The position numbers and the translations under genes are program-made. The notes under the pieces were generated by a model. It worked only from the letters and a program-made list of their open reading frames with translations, was not told the DNA's origin and did not search any database. Shown here one piece after another: positions 17,656 through 26,900 of a stretch of DNA of 64,000 nucleotides; positions within the stretch are counted from its first letter, which is position 1, and every line of letters starts with the position of its first letter. This DNA comes from Gammaproteobacteria bacterium (GTDB lineage Bacteria; Pseudomonadota; Gammaproteobacteria; SZUA-152): NCBI GenBank assembly GCA_021647705.1, contig JAKIUF010000002.1, positions 62,001 through 126,000 of the forward strand. Reading direction: 5' to 3'.

Positions 17656-18169
17656 ACTCTTGTTATTGCTGATGAGTTGTGTGCTCAGCGTACAGGTATT
17701 GGCCAGTAGCGATGACAGCCAACAGCCTGTTCATATTGAAGCTGACCGAGCAGAGATTGACGAAGCCCAGGGAGTAATGACCTACACTGGCCGTGTGATA
17801 GTACGGCAGGGAGGCATTGAGATGCGTGCCGATAAAGTGGTGGTGTACAGCAACGAGGGAGAATTGCAGCGCATTACCGCACAGGGTCAGCCAGCGCATT
17901 ATTTGCAAGAACGGGCGGACGGAAAAATCGTGAAAGGCAGCAGTCAGCGCATGGAATACAATGCGAACAGCAAACAGGTGCTACTGATGGGCAGAGCACA
18001 GTTCTGGCAGGGAGGAAATCGTTTTAGCGGTAATCGCATTCAATATGACCCCGATGCCGAACGAGTGATAGCCAATGCAGGTGGAGCTACCAGCAAGACA
18101 GGCGAGCAGCAGAGAGTGACCGTTACTTTGCAGCCTCGCGCTAAAAAACCGACCTCCGGCCATGAGTAA
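17645..18169 (+). CDS. lptA: LPS transport periplasmic protein LptA
   Basis: The protein has 174 residues. A signal peptide (about 1-20, ending VLAS) precedes the OstA-like beta-jellyroll domain ([20 protein letters not shown], then [15 protein letters not shown] and the [15 protein letters not shown] repeat). It polymerises into the periplasmic bridge for LPS. It overlaps lptC by 11 bp and lptB by 8 bp, so the three genes form one translational unit. Confidence 0.95.
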   Translation: MRLKLLLLLMSCVLSVQVLASSDDSQQPVHIEADRAEIDEAQGVMTYTGRVIVRQGGIEMRADKVVVYSNEGELQRITAQGQPAHYLQERADGKIVKGSSQRMEYNANSKQVLLMGRAQFWQGGNRFSGNRIQYDPDAERVIANAGGATSKTGEQQRVTVTLQPRAKKPTSGHE

Positions 18170-18887
18170 TCTGGTTGCCATCGATCTTGCCAAACAATAC
18201 CAATCACGGCAGGTGGTCAAGAAAGTCTCCGTCACCGTAGGCAGTGGTGAAGTGGTGGGTCTGCTAGGCCCCAACGGTGCAGGCAAGACCACCTGCTTTT
18301 ACATGATCGTTGGGCTGGTAGCGTGTGATCATGGTCAGATTCAACTCAATGATCATGATGTCACTCATTATCCGTTACACGCGCGAGCCCGTTTGGGCAT
18401 CGGTTACCTGCCACAAGAAGCCTCAGTGTTTCGCAAACTCAGTGTTGCAGATAATTTATTGGCCATATTACAGACCCGCACCGATCTGACGCGACAGCAA
18501 CAACAGTGCAAACTGGACGAATTGCTGGGTGAATTGCACATCAGCCACATTCGTGATTCTCTGGGCATGAGCCTCTCGGGGGGAGAGCGCCGACGGGTGG
18601 AAATTGCCCGCGCACTGGCCACTGAGCCCAAATTCATCTTACTAGACGAGCCTTTTGCCGGTGTTGATCCCATTTCTGTGTTGGATATTCAGCGTATAAT
18701 CAACCACTTAACCGAGCGCAATATCGGTGTGCTGATTACTGACCATAATGTAAGAGAAACTCTTGGGATTTGCCACCGTGCCTATATTATGAATGCCGGC
18801 GAAGTGATTGCTCAAGGTGCCCCGGAGGACGTACTTAAAGATTCTCACGTCAGGGACGTTTATCTGGGACAGGATTTCAAGCTTTGA
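18162..18887 (+). CDS. lptB: LPS export ABC transporter ATPase LptB
   Basis: The protein has 241 residues and powers LPS extraction from the inner membrane with LptFG (not in this window). Walker A is GPNGAGKTT (about 36-44), the Q-loop is in YLPQEASVF, the ABC signature is [15 protein letters not shown] and Walker B is [13 protein letters not shown]. Length equals that of E. coli LptB. It overlaps the end of lptA. rpoN follows after 152 bp. Confidence 0.97.
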   Translation: MSNLVAIDLAKQYQSRQVVKKVSVTVGSGEVVGLLGPNGAGKTTCFYMIVGLVACDHGQIQLNDHDVTHYPLHARARLGIGYLPQEASVFRKLSVADNLLAILQTRTDLTRQQQQCKLDELLGELHISHIRDSLGMSLSGGERRRVEIARALATEPKFILLDEPFAGVDPISVLDIQRIINHLTERNIGVLITDHNVRETLGICHRAYIMNAGEVIAQGAPEDVLKDSHVRDVYLGQDFKL

Positions 18888-19039
18888 TATATAACCGTGT
18901 CTATTGAAGGCATAAAAAATAAATACCTGCCAAGTCTTCAACATCCCGGGGTTTGGAGTAAACTGACAACAAATAACAGGCAATAAAGATCGCCCCCCTT
19001 TGGGAGAAGCGACTTTGGCCAAGGCCCGACTCGCAATCA

Positions 19040-20575
19040 ATGAAGCAAACTTTACAGCTTAAACTGGGTCAGCACCTGACCATGACCCCTCAGTTGCAAC
19101 AGGCTATCCGCTTGTTACAGCTCTCTACTCTGGAGTTGCAAACGGAGATTCAGGAGGCGCTTGAATCCAATCCGATGCTGGAGGTTACAGAGGAGGCCGC
19201 TGCGGAACGTCGTGAAAACGACAGCGGTGAACGGAATGATGGCGAAGCGAGCACCACCGCTGACAGCACCAGCGGTGAAAATCGTATTGAAAATCGGAGT
19301 GAAGATGGCGAAAACATCGATGTAGCTGACCGTGCTGTGGACAAACAGGAACAGGAAATTCCTAACGACCTGCCTACCGACAGTGAATGGGAAGACTCCT
19401 ACAGTGATACCTACGTCGATTCCTACAGCTCTGTTTCGCGGAACAATAACGATAGCGAGAACTTAAGTTACGAACAAGCGGATAGCAGCAGCGAAAGCCT
19501 GCAAGATCATTTATTATGGCAGCTGAATCTTTCCTCTTGCAGTGAAACCGACCAGGCCATTGCTACAACCATTATTGATGCTGTTGATGACGATGGTTAT
19601 CTCAGTACATCGCTGGAAGAACTGCATCAATCTTTGTCCGAAGGTAACGACATTGAACTGGATGAAGTCGAAGCGGTATTACACCGCGTGCAGAATTTTG
19701 ACCCGCCCGGTATTGCTGCCCGTGATCTTCGCGAATGTATGCTGATCCAATTGAAGTATTACGATGCGGAAACACCCTGGCTGACTGAAGCAAAGGTGTT
19801 GCTCAGAGAGCATTTTGATTCCTTGGCCAAACGTGAATATCCACTGATTATGCGCCGCATGAAATTGGCCGAAACACAAATGCAGCATGTCATTCAGCTG
19901 GTGCAAAGCCTCAATCCGCGACCCGGCGGACATATCACAGAGAGTCAGCCTGAATACATTATTCCCGATGTTTTTGTGAAAAAGATAAAAGGTCAGTGGC
20001 GTGTGGAACTGAACCCGGACATCACACCAAAAATCGGCATTAACAGCCTTTACGCAAAAATGGCACAACGCAATAACAGCAAAGATGCTACTTTTTTGAA
20101 AAATAATTTACAGGAAGCACGCTGGTTTATTAAAAGCCTGCGCAGTCGTAACGAAACGTTGCTAAAAGTAGCAACAACCATTGTTGATCGTCAGCGCGGC
20201 TTTTTTGATCACGGTGAAGAAGCCATGAAGCCTATGGTGATGCACGATATCGCAGAAATTGTGGAAATGCATGAATCAACCATTTCCCGAGTCACCACAA
20301 AAAAATATATGCATACCCCGCGGGGCATATTTGAACTGAAGTTTTTCTTTTCAAGTCATGTGGGAACGACGACGGGCGGTGAATGTTCAGCCACCGCCAT
20401 TCGCGCAATTTTGAAAAAATTGATTGCCGCTGAAAAACCGGGCAAGCCATTGAGTGATAATAAATTGGCAGGTTTGCTGGGTGATCAGGGTATCAATGTG
20501 GCACGTCGCACGGTAGCAAAATACCGTGAAGCAATGTCCATCGCACCATCCAATGAACGTAAACGGCTTGTCTAA
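19040..20575 (+). CDS. rpoN: RNA polymerase sigma-54 factor RpoN
   Basis: The protein has 511 residues. The Gln/Leu-rich activator-interaction domain lies at 1-50 (LKLGQHLTMTPQLQQAIRLL). It is followed by a long acidic Ser/Glu/Asp linker (about 52-155), the core-binding domain, the DNA-binding HTH and the RpoN box ARRTVAKYR at 488-496, which contacts the -24 element. It is somewhat longer than E. coli RpoN (477 residues) because of the acidic linker. The gene order lptB-rpoN-hpf-ptsN is the widely conserved one. A matching promoter is visible at glnK. Confidence 0.97.
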   Translation: MKQTLQLKLGQHLTMTPQLQQAIRLLQLSTLELQTEIQEALESNPMLEVTEEAAAERRENDSGERNDGEASTTADSTSGENRIENRSEDGENIDVADRAVDKQEQEIPNDLPTDSEWEDSYSDTYVDSYSSVSRNNNDSENLSYEQADSSSESLQDHLLWQLNLSSCSETDQAIATTIIDAVDDDGYLSTSLEELHQSLSEGNDIELDEVEAVLHRVQNFDPPGIAARDLRECMLIQLKYYDAETPWLTEAKVLLREHFDSLAKREYPLIMRRMKLAETQMQHVIQLVQSLNPRPGGHITESQPEYIIPDVFVKKIKGQWRVELNPDITPKIGINSLYAKMAQRNNSKDATFLKNNLQEARWFIKSLRSRNETLLKVATTIVDRQRGFFDHGEEAMKPMVMHDIAEIVEMHESTISRVTTKKYMHTPRGIFELKFFFSSHVGTTTGGECSATAIRAILKKLIAAEKPGKPLSDNKLAGLLGDQGINVARRTVAKYREAMSIAPSNERKRLV

Positions 20576-20635
20576 ACCTCAGCTAACAAAAAATAGCAGC
20601 CGAATGGACGTTGGATACAACTAAAGGAGTTAATT

Positions 20636-20980
20636 ATGCAAGTTAATGTTACCGGCCAACATCTTGAAATTACCGATTCGCTTCGTGACTATATTACCAC
20701 CAAGCTGGCCAAGCTGGAGCGACATATCGATACGGTGACCCATGTTCATGCTATTCTCAGTGTGGAAAAGCAGCGGCAAAAAGCGGAGGCCACGATTCAT
20801 ATTAACGGTGCCAATCTTTTTGCGGCCGCTGAAGATGAAAATATGTACACGGCCATTGATGCATTAATCGACAAGCTTGATCGCCAGGTGAAAAAACACA
20901 AAGAAAAACGTTCTAATCACCATCGCGGTAGTAGTTCTGCGTTGCAGGCCTCGTTACAAGAAGAGGCTTCGCAGGAATAA
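20636..20980 (+). CDS. hpf: Ribosome hibernation-promoting factor (short HPF)
   Basis: The protein has 114 residues with a strong AAAGGAG site. The N-terminal S30AE fold starts MQVNVTGQHLEITDSLRDYI, with the KLERHIDTVTHVHAILSVEK region; the basic KKHKEKRSNHHRG tail continues into a short Ala/Gln/Glu C-terminus. It lacks the second domain of long HPF, so it is of the short gammaproteobacterial type that stabilises 100S ribosome dimers in stationary phase. It is located directly after rpoN, as in E. coli. Confidence 0.95.
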   Translation: MQVNVTGQHLEITDSLRDYITTKLAKLERHIDTVTHVHAILSVEKQRQKAEATIHINGANLFAAAEDENMYTAIDALIDKLDRQVKKHKEKRSNHHRGSSSALQASLQEEASQE

Positions 20981-21008
20981 CCCAGAGCTTGTGCAAAAAT
21001 AACATTGT

Positions 21009-21036
21009 GTGTGTGGGAGTGAAAACTCCCACACAC
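21009..21036 (+). terminator. Strong hairpin between hpf and ptsN
   Basis: The perfect 12-bp stem GTGTGTGGGAGT / ACTCCCACACAC is closed by a GAAA tetraloop. The next T run begins about 14 nt later (21050), too far for a classical terminator. It may attenuate read-through into ptsN or protect or process the hpf mRNA. Confidence 0.5.
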
Positions 21037-21076
21037 GCTATTAAACCCATTTTTTATTTATCATTCCGATATTATC

Positions 21077-21541
21077 ATGCAATTTTCTGACATTATTACA
21101 CCTGAACGCATTGCTACGCAGGTGCCTGTTGCCAGCAAAAAACGTGCGCTGGAAACACTCAGCGATCTTTTTGTGAAGTGCTCACCGGATACGCTGGATG
21201 CACACGACATCTTTAACAGTTTGATTGCCCGTGAACGCCTGGGCACCACAGCCATTGATCATGGTGTTGCCATACCACATGGACGCCTCAAAAACAGCGC
21301 AGAGACGATTGGTGCCTTTGTACAACTGGCTGATGGTATTGATTGTGATGCTTTTGATCGCCAATCAGTCAATCTCATGTTTGCATTATTGGTGCCTGAA
21401 AATTCCACCGAAGAGCACCTGCAACTGTTGGCGCGTTTAGCCGAAATGTTCAGTGATAATGAATTGTGTGAAAAATTGAGGGCAGCGGCTAACAGCCAGT
21501 CACTTTATGATTGTCTGATTGATTGGGATCACAGTCACTAA
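21077..21541 (+). CDS. ptsN: PTS IIA-like nitrogen regulatory protein PtsN
   Basis: The protein has 154 residues, an EIIA-Ntr domain over its length. The phosphorylated histidine is His68 in IDHGVAIPHGRLKN. It receives phosphate from NPr/HPr and signals to potassium and nitrogen systems; in E. coli it binds TrkA, and trkA/trkH are also in this window (30.5-33.5 kb). Its position after rpoN-hpf is conserved. Other EIIA-Ntr landmarks (RERLGTTAI, LLVPENSTEEHLQLLARLAEMFSD) are present. Confidence 0.95.
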   Translation: MQFSDIITPERIATQVPVASKKRALETLSDLFVKCSPDTLDAHDIFNSLIARERLGTTAIDHGVAIPHGRLKNSAETIGAFVQLADGIDCDAFDRQSVNLMFALLVPENSTEEHLQLLARLAEMFSDNELCEKLRAAANSQSLYDCLIDWDHSH

Positions 21542-21577
21542 CCTATATCGAACAACTGGAATTTGTACCCCCAGCTT

Positions 21578-22531
21578 ATGAATGACACTGTTACCGTCAA
21601 TCTTTTATTCCAACGTTATCAACAACGACTGGGCTTACAATGGCTTGCTGGACGCGGTGGTGAACAGCGAACATTAAGGTATAGCGCTGATACTTCAGGC
21701 CATTCGCTGATAGGTTACCTCAATGTTATTCACCCCAATCGGCTGCAATTACTGGGGCCAATAGAGCTTGATTATCTCAACAAACTGGATGCCGTATCAC
21801 GCCAACAACTGATTGAACAATTATGTGCAGGTAAACCGGCAGCCGTAGTGATTGCTGAACAGCAATCTGCTCCAGATGATTTATGTCATTTTTGTGAAAA
21901 AACTCAGACACCTTTGTTGCTGTCCAATCTTGGCAGCGCAAAACTGATGAGTAGTCTGCGCCATTATCTCGACGATGAACTGGCAGAAAAAACAGTAGTA
22001 CACGGCGTGTTTCTGGAAGTGCATGGTATGGGTGTATTGCTTACCGGGGAGAGCAGTGTTGGTAAGAGTGAGCTGGCGTTGGAGTTGATCTCTCGTAATC
22101 ATCGATTGATTGCGGATGATGCCCCGGAGTTCTCACGAGTGGGGCCCGATACCGTGCGTGGCCGTTGTCCTGAAGTCTTACGGGATTTTATCGAAGTACG
22201 TGGTCTGGGTATTCTGAATATCCGTGCCATGTACGGTGACAGTGCTATCAAGTTCAATAAAGATTTGCGTTTGATTGTGCATCTACAGCGACTGGCTGCG
22301 GAGGATCTGCATAAAGTAGATCGTTTGAAAGGTAGTTATCGTAAACGCATGATTCTCGATGTCGAAATCCCTGAAGCCACGCTACCGGTAGCTTCAGGGC
22401 GCAACCTCGCCGTGCTGGTGGAGGCCGCAGTGCGGGACCATATTTTATTGCGTAAAGGATACAATGCTGCCGAAGCCTTTAGCCAGCGACAGCGTGAGTT
22501 GATTCAGGCGCAAACGACTACACCTTCTTAA
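21578..22531 (+). CDS. hprK: HPr kinase/phosphorylase HprK
   Basis: The protein has 317 residues from MNDTVTV (an upstream TTG at 21563 is less likely). The N-terminal domain is followed by the catalytic domain with HGVFLEVHGMGVLLTGESSVGKSELA in parts: the catalytic HG(V), Walker A GESSVGKS, the LIADDAPEF acidic pair, and the family signature EVRGLGILNIRAMYG. It phosphorylates HPr on Ser46 and removes that phosphate. Enteric gammaproteobacteria lack it, but it is known from alpha-, beta- and some gammaproteobacteria. The HPr encoded 1.3 kb downstream keeps Ser46. It is inserted between ptsN and rapZ in the conserved cluster. Confidence 0.95.
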   Translation: MNDTVTVNLLFQRYQQRLGLQWLAGRGGEQRTLRYSADTSGHSLIGYLNVIHPNRLQLLGPIELDYLNKLDAVSRQQLIEQLCAGKPAAVVIAEQQSAPDDLCHFCEKTQTPLLLSNLGSAKLMSSLRHYLDDELAEKTVVHGVFLEVHGMGVLLTGESSVGKSELALELISRNHRLIADDAPEFSRVGPDTVRGRCPEVLRDFIEVRGLGILNIRAMYGDSAIKFNKDLRLIVHLQRLAAEDLHKVDRLKGSYRKRMILDVEIPEATLPVASGRNLAVLVEAAVRDHILLRKGYNAAEAFSQRQRELIQAQTTTPS

Positions 22532-22577
22532 CAAACAGAAAATTAACTCAACCTCAAACTAAAGTGCATCACACATT

Positions 22578-23435
22578 ATGAAACTTGTTGTTATCAGCGG
22601 CGTCTCTGGTTCCGGAAAATCCACAGCACTGCATGTGCTGGAAGACCAGGGTTATTATTGCATCGACAATTTACCGGTAGGCTTGCTGCCTGATTTTGCG
22701 GTAAAAATGAACGCCTTTCCCGGGCAGTTGGGTGAGCTGGCCGCTGTGGGCATTGACGCCCGCAACCCACCGATGGATCTCAGTCGTTTCCCGGAAATTC
22801 TCGATACACTGAAAGATGCGGGCGTTGATTGCGAAGTGATTTTCCTCGATGCTAATGATGAAGTGTTATTCAAGCGTTTTAGTGAAACCCGTCGCAAACA
22901 CCCCTTGAGTGGAGAAGAAATGCCTTTGCAGGAAGCCATTCATTATGAGCGACGCCTGCTGCAACCTATTATTGACCGTGCGGACCTGTTTACCGATACC
23001 ACCCGAAGTAATGTACATCAGCTTCGCGACCTTATTCGTGAACGTATACGAGGTGAGCAACAGGTCGGGTTGTCAATTTTGTTTGAATCATTTGGTTTTA
23101 AACATGGTATGGCAGTGGATGCAGATTTTGTTTTCGATGCACGCTGCTTACCTAATCCACACTGGGAAAACAAACTGCGCGCACTGACTGGCCGAGATCA
23201 ACCCGTTGCAGATTTTCTTGAAGGTCAGGAATTGGTAGAAAGTTTTTTTGTACAAATACAAAGCATGATGACCAACTGGATTCCCTGTTTTGAAGCAGAC
23301 AACCGCAGTTATCTTACTATTGGTATCGGCTGCACAGGCGGCCAACACCGCTCGGTATATTTAACCGAACGTCTTGGCCGATACTTTCAGCAACAACGCG
23401 ATAACGTCATCATTCGTCATCGTGACTTGCCCTGA
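22578..23435 (+). CDS. rapZ: RNase adapter protein RapZ
   Basis: The protein has 285 residues. The N-terminal P-loop is GVSGSGKST (about 7-15), with a Walker B-like region (VGIDARN) and a C-terminal domain ending in GIGCTGGQHRSVYLTERL. In E. coli it binds the small RNA GlmZ and delivers it to RNase E to control glucosamine-6-phosphate synthase; it also binds glucosamine-6-P. Length and motifs are standard. It follows hprK and precedes the mannose-type EIIA gene by 13 bp. Confidence 0.95.
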   Translation: MKLVVISGVSGSGKSTALHVLEDQGYYCIDNLPVGLLPDFAVKMNAFPGQLGELAAVGIDARNPPMDLSRFPEILDTLKDAGVDCEVIFLDANDEVLFKRFSETRRKHPLSGEEMPLQEAIHYERRLLQPIIDRADLFTDTTRSNVHQLRDLIRERIRGEQQVGLSILFESFGFKHGMAVDADFVFDARCLPNPHWENKLRALTGRDQPVADFLEGQELVESFFVQIQSMMTNWIPCFEADNRSYLTIGIGCTGGQHRSVYLTERLGRYFQQQRDNVIIRHRDLP

Positions 23436-23448
23436 CTGAGTATCTGTC

Positions 23449-23850
23449 ATGACCATCGGTGTTCTTTTAGTAAGCCACGAATCTCTTGGTTATACTATGC
23501 TGGATATCAGCGTCAAAACACTCAGTGTCTGCCCGCTGGCAACCCGCGTGCTAAGCGTGCCACTGGATGATGACCTGGATATACTGGCCGAACGCGCTGA
23601 AAAAATGGTTATCGAACTGGATAGCGGTGACGGTGTATTAGTTCTCACGGACCTCTGTGGCGCAACACCTTCGAATATTGCTTGCCGACTTGTGCGCGTT
23701 GCTAATGTAATGGTAGTCGCTGGTCTCAATCTGCCCATGCTGATTCGAGTGCTCAACTATCCCGAACTGTCACTCACTGAAATGGCCGAGCGCGCTGTGG
23801 ACGGCGGGCGTCAAGGTGTTATGTTGTTGCCTGGTCGCAACGAAGCCTAA
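23449..23850 (+). CDS. PTS mannose-type EIIA protein
   Basis: The protein has 133 residues, an EIIA-Man fold. The phosphorylation site is His10 (MTIGVLLVSHESLG), and the VLTDLCGATPSNIA motif matches the conserved D-x-x-G-(G/A)-(S/T)-P-x-N. In PTS systems without sugar permeases this protein is thought to be a phosphate acceptor with a regulatory role. No EIIB/C/D partners are found here. It is flanked by rapZ (13 bp) and HPr (30 bp), so all three are likely co-translated. Confidence 0.9.
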   Translation: MTIGVLLVSHESLGYTMLDISVKTLSVCPLATRVLSVPLDDDLDILAERAEKMVIELDSGDGVLVLTDLCGATPSNIACRLVRVANVMVVAGLNLPMLIRVLNYPELSLTEMAERAVDGGRQGVMLLPGRNEA

Positions 23851-23880
23851 AGTAATACCGAATACAGGAATCTCCCGAAT

Positions 23881-24150
23881 ATGATCCGCCGCTCCGTTAC
23901 CATCAACAACAAACTTGGCCTGCATGCTCGTGCTGCCGCCAAACTGGTGGCACTCGCCAGTCAATTTGGCAGTGATATCAAACTGATTAAAACAACCACT
24001 GAAGTTAATGGCAAAAGTATTCTCGGAGTAATGATGTTGGCCGCAGCCAAAGGCACGAAACTGGAGTTGATTGCTGACGGTGCAGATGAAACAAAAGCAC
24101 TGGATGCACTGGAGGATCTTGTCGCGCGACGTTTTGATGAGGCTGAATAA
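23881..24150 (+). CDS. ptsH: Phosphocarrier protein HPr (NPr type)
   Basis: The protein has 89 residues. The active His15 is in NNKLGLHARAAAKLV and the regulatory Ser46 is in VNGKSILGVMMLAA, so both phosphorylation sites are present, in agreement with the hprK gene nearby. Enzyme I (ptsI/ptsP), which commonly follows, is not here: the next gene is convergent. The charge donor for this PTS must be encoded elsewhere. It is the last gene of the plus-strand rpoN cluster. It could equally be called ptsO (NPr). Confidence 0.92.
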   Translation: MIRRSVTINNKLGLHARAAAKLVALASQFGSDIKLIKTTTEVNGKSILGVMMLAAAKGTKLELIADGADETKALDALEDLVARRFDEAE

Positions 24151-24183
24151 GAGTGCACATGAAATAACTTTCCTGTTTTCTGG

Positions 24184-25260
24184 TCAGGGCACAATCCATA
24201 AATGACTAAACCAGAAATAGCGTCCCGGCTGGGATGATGGTGCAGTGCAGTTATAACGACTGCGACCGCGTGGCAAGGAGGCCGGTGCCTGCACTGAAAA
24301 ATGTCGCGTCTTTCGATCCAGCCATTCAACGGCCACCGCACCTTGGCCTGATACAAAACATGATAACTGATCCAGTCGCGCATCACTTTTTGCTAGCTCG
24401 ATCTCCATTCGTGGCGCTTCCTTTACCGTAACCACTGGCTCCCATGGGCGTATTGCCGTAATAGAAAAAGCGAGGCTTTGCAGCTTTTGTTTAAAACCTG
24501 ACAAAGCTGCAAAGCGCTCCGCCATAGGGAAGCGTGGCAAAGCCCGTAAATCTGCACTAAAGCCTATGGGCCCGGATTGCTGACCAAAGGCCACCAACCC
24601 CATCTCACTCACCAGCTCCGCCAAGGCCGCATTATATTCACCGTAGGGATAAGCAAAAAATACAGGTGCCTTGCCCAGTTCTGTTTTAATGCGCTGCTGG
24701 GCACGAGCAATGTCATCTTTCATGCGCTTGTGCCATTGTTCCGCTGTTTCATTTGTCCGGCGTCGAATCAAATAATCATGTGTTGCCGAGTGATTTTCAA
24801 AACTCGCACCATGCTGCTGCATTTCACGCATCTGTTGCCAGTTCATGTAGGCCTGGAAATGTCGGTCAACACCATCAGTGGCAACAAAAACAGTAAACGG
24901 CCAGCCACGTTTACGCAGCCTTGGGTAGGCTTCGTCAAACACCGACTGATAAGCATCATCAATGGTAATAGCCACCACACGCCCGGGAAAAGGTTTTTGC
25001 CTGCGCACATAATTCACCACCTTTGCCAGCGGCCAGACCTGATATTCCGCCTGTGCTAAATAATCCAGGTGGGCATCAAATTGCGCGAGCCGAATATTGG
25101 TTGATGGGTATTTGTCCACACCGAAATGGTGATACATAAGCACCACCGCTTGTGATTCTTCCGCCTGTGTATTGGAAAACATACTGCCCAGTAATAGCGC
25201 CACCAACATGCCGGTCAAATGGAAATGCCGGAGAGCTTTAAGATCTTTCAATGGGGGCAT
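24184..25260 (-). CDS. Polysaccharide deacetylase family protein (exported)
   Basis: The protein has 358 residues from the ATG at 25260. A hydrophobic signal segment lies at about 15-33 (TGMLVALLLGSMFSNTQA). The NodB-type carbohydrate esterase 4 domain has motif 1 TIDDAY (metal and base Asp pair), motif 2 ENHSATHDYL (zinc His residues) and motif 3 FAYPYGEYN. The C-terminal third (about 235-358) is not recognised. Proteins beginning VVLMYHHFGVDKYPSTNI often act on exopolysaccharide such as poly-N-acetylglucosamine; the true substrate is unknown. It is convergent with ptsH. Confidence 0.88.
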   Translation of the reverse strand: MPPLKDLKALRHFHLTGMLVALLLGSMFSNTQAEESQAVVLMYHHFGVDKYPSTNIRLAQFDAHLDYLAQAEYQVWPLAKVVNYVRRQKPFPGRVVAITIDDAYQSVFDEAYPRLRKRGWPFTVFVATDGVDRHFQAYMNWQQMREMQQHGASFENHSATHDYLIRRRTNETAEQWHKRMKDDIARAQQRIKTELGKAPVFFAYPYGEYNAALAELVSEMGLVAFGQQSGPIGFSADLRALPRFPMAERFAALSGFKQKLQSLAFSITAIRPWEPVVTVKEAPRMEIELAKSDARLDQLSCFVSGQGAVAVEWLDRKTRHFSVQAPASLPRGRSRYNCTAPSSQPGRYFWFSHLWIVP

Positions 25261-25494
25261 GGGCAAATTTTATCCGATTTAACGGTGTGTAAACACTATA
25301 GCCTGCGTATTTCTGGCCGCTATGTTCACAAGATTCAAAAACAACGGTGCTACCCATAAACGGTAGGTTGATTGTGCAATATTACCTTGAATACAAACAG
25401 CTACCCGGCTATTTTCCATGAAGGATAGCGCGCACATATATGACACCAATATGGCTGTCGCGTTTTTTGGGAAAACCTAAGAGCAAAGCAAGTC

Positions 25495-25929
25495 ATGCGC
25501 AGCTTCATCCGACATCCTTCAAATATCCCTGTGGATTTTCAACTGGAGGAACTGGTTACTGATGGTGGCGATTATCTTAAAAATGTCAGCCAAGGTGGGC
25601 TTGCCTTTCATTCTACGGTCACACTGAAGCCCGGTACCACTATCCGCATTAAAATCCCATTAGTGTCACCCGTATTTCAAGCTATTGGCAAAGTCACCTG
25701 GTGTCACCCCCTGCAAAATACTTTCGAAATCGGCATCCAGTTTTTGGATGAAAGTGACTCTTTTCGGGCGCGTATGGTTGAGCAAATTTGCCATATTGAA
25801 CAATATAAGCAGGAAGTTTTCGACAAAGACGGGCGTCAGCTCAGCGGTGAACAGGCTGCTGTGGAATGGATTCAGAAATATGCAACAGATTTTCCCAATG
25901 CTGCCGACACAGAAAACAGCAACGATTAA
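25495..25929 (+). CDS. PilZ domain protein
   Basis: The protein has 144 residues. The PilZ cyclic-di-GMP binding signature is present: RxxxR as RSFIR at residues 2-6, then NVSQGGLAF (D/N-x-S-x-x-G) at about 31-39, followed by beta strands to about 90 (VSPVFQAIGKVTWCHPL, FEIGIQF). The C-terminal 50 residues are helical and acidic. It probably acts as a cyclic-di-GMP receptor. It is 45 bp upstream of an HDOD gene in the same direction, so the pair likely forms an operon. Confidence 0.88.
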   Translation: MRSFIRHPSNIPVDFQLEELVTDGGDYLKNVSQGGLAFHSTVTLKPGTTIRIKIPLVSPVFQAIGKVTWCHPLQNTFEIGIQFLDESDSFRARMVEQICHIEQYKQEVFDKDGRQLSGEQAAVEWIQKYATDFPNAADTENSND

Positions 25930-25974
25930 TATTTTTACGATATAAACAATCAGGCAATCCGACAGATACCGACT

Positions 25975-26829
25975 ATGAATGAAAAGATTCAGGATTTACT
26001 GAGCAATGTTGAACAGCTGATTTCACTGCCAGCAGCTTATGTGAGACTTAGCGAGTTGGTGGAAGACCCTTCCAGTAGTGCAGATGATATTGCACACGTT
26101 ATTACCCAGGACGTTGCTCTCACTGCTCGTTTGTTGCGGGTCGCCAACAGCCCGTTGTACGGACTGTCTACACAAATCGATACTGTATCGCGCGCCGTTA
26201 CCGTGCTCGGTACTCAGCAAGTGCGCAGCCTTGCCCTGGCCACATCCGCCTGTAAGTCCTTTGAAGGCATCCCCAACGAACTGATGTCCATGGACAATTT
26301 CTGGGAGCATAGTATTCTCTGCGCCCTGTGCGCACGCACCCTTGCTCTGGAATGCCTCAAACACCAACGCGAGGCCGTGTTCGTCGCGGGTCTGTTGCAT
26401 GATATTGGTCAACTGGTGTTGTATCGCGCTCTGCCAGACCTTTCGCGCCAAACCCTTGAGGCTTGCCTCGATAGCCCGGATGAGCTGGAGTCCCAGGAGG
26501 CTGAGCGGGAAATCATCGGTTTTGACCATGCGGAAATCGGCAGCGAATTGGCGCGCAGCTGGTCTCTACCCACCAGTTTGCAAGCATGCATTGCCTATCA
26601 TCACGACCCGGCACAAGCCACGGAAAACCGCGTGGAAACCGCTATTGTGCATATTGCTAACAGTATTGCCGCCCTGGTCGAATTAAATACTCACGAATTG
26701 GATAATGCACCGCGCATCCACGACATTGCCTGGGAATTGACTGGACTCGACCAGGATATTATTGCGCCGACGATAACCAGTGTGCAGGCACAAATCGACG
26801 GTGCGCGTGCGCTGCTTATGGGCAGTTAA
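25975..26829 (+). CDS. HDOD domain protein
   Basis: The protein has 284 residues with an HDOD domain at about 15-205 (SLPAAYVRLSELVEDP, VITQDVALTARLLRVANSPLYG, AGLLHDIGQLVLY, AYHHDP). The LLHDIG and YHH motifs recall true HD-domain metal ligands, but HDOD proteins generally have no proven phosphohydrolase activity. It is co-oriented with the PilZ gene upstream. A bidirectional terminator lies 250 bp downstream. The likely role is signal output in motility or surface behaviour (inference from the family and neighbour). Confidence 0.88.
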   Translation: MNEKIQDLLSNVEQLISLPAAYVRLSELVEDPSSSADDIAHVITQDVALTARLLRVANSPLYGLSTQIDTVSRAVTVLGTQQVRSLALATSACKSFEGIPNELMSMDNFWEHSILCALCARTLALECLKHQREAVFVAGLLHDIGQLVLYRALPDLSRQTLEACLDSPDELESQEAEREIIGFDHAEIGSELARSWSLPTSLQACIAYHHDPAQATENRVETAIVHIANSIAALVELNTHELDNAPRIHDIAWELTGLDQDIIAPTITSVQAQIDGARALLMGS

Positions 26830-26900
26830 AAAACATATAGTATGTTTCCCCAAAGTTATTAATTTAACAAATTGCGGTGTACGCCTAACAGGAATCGTGG

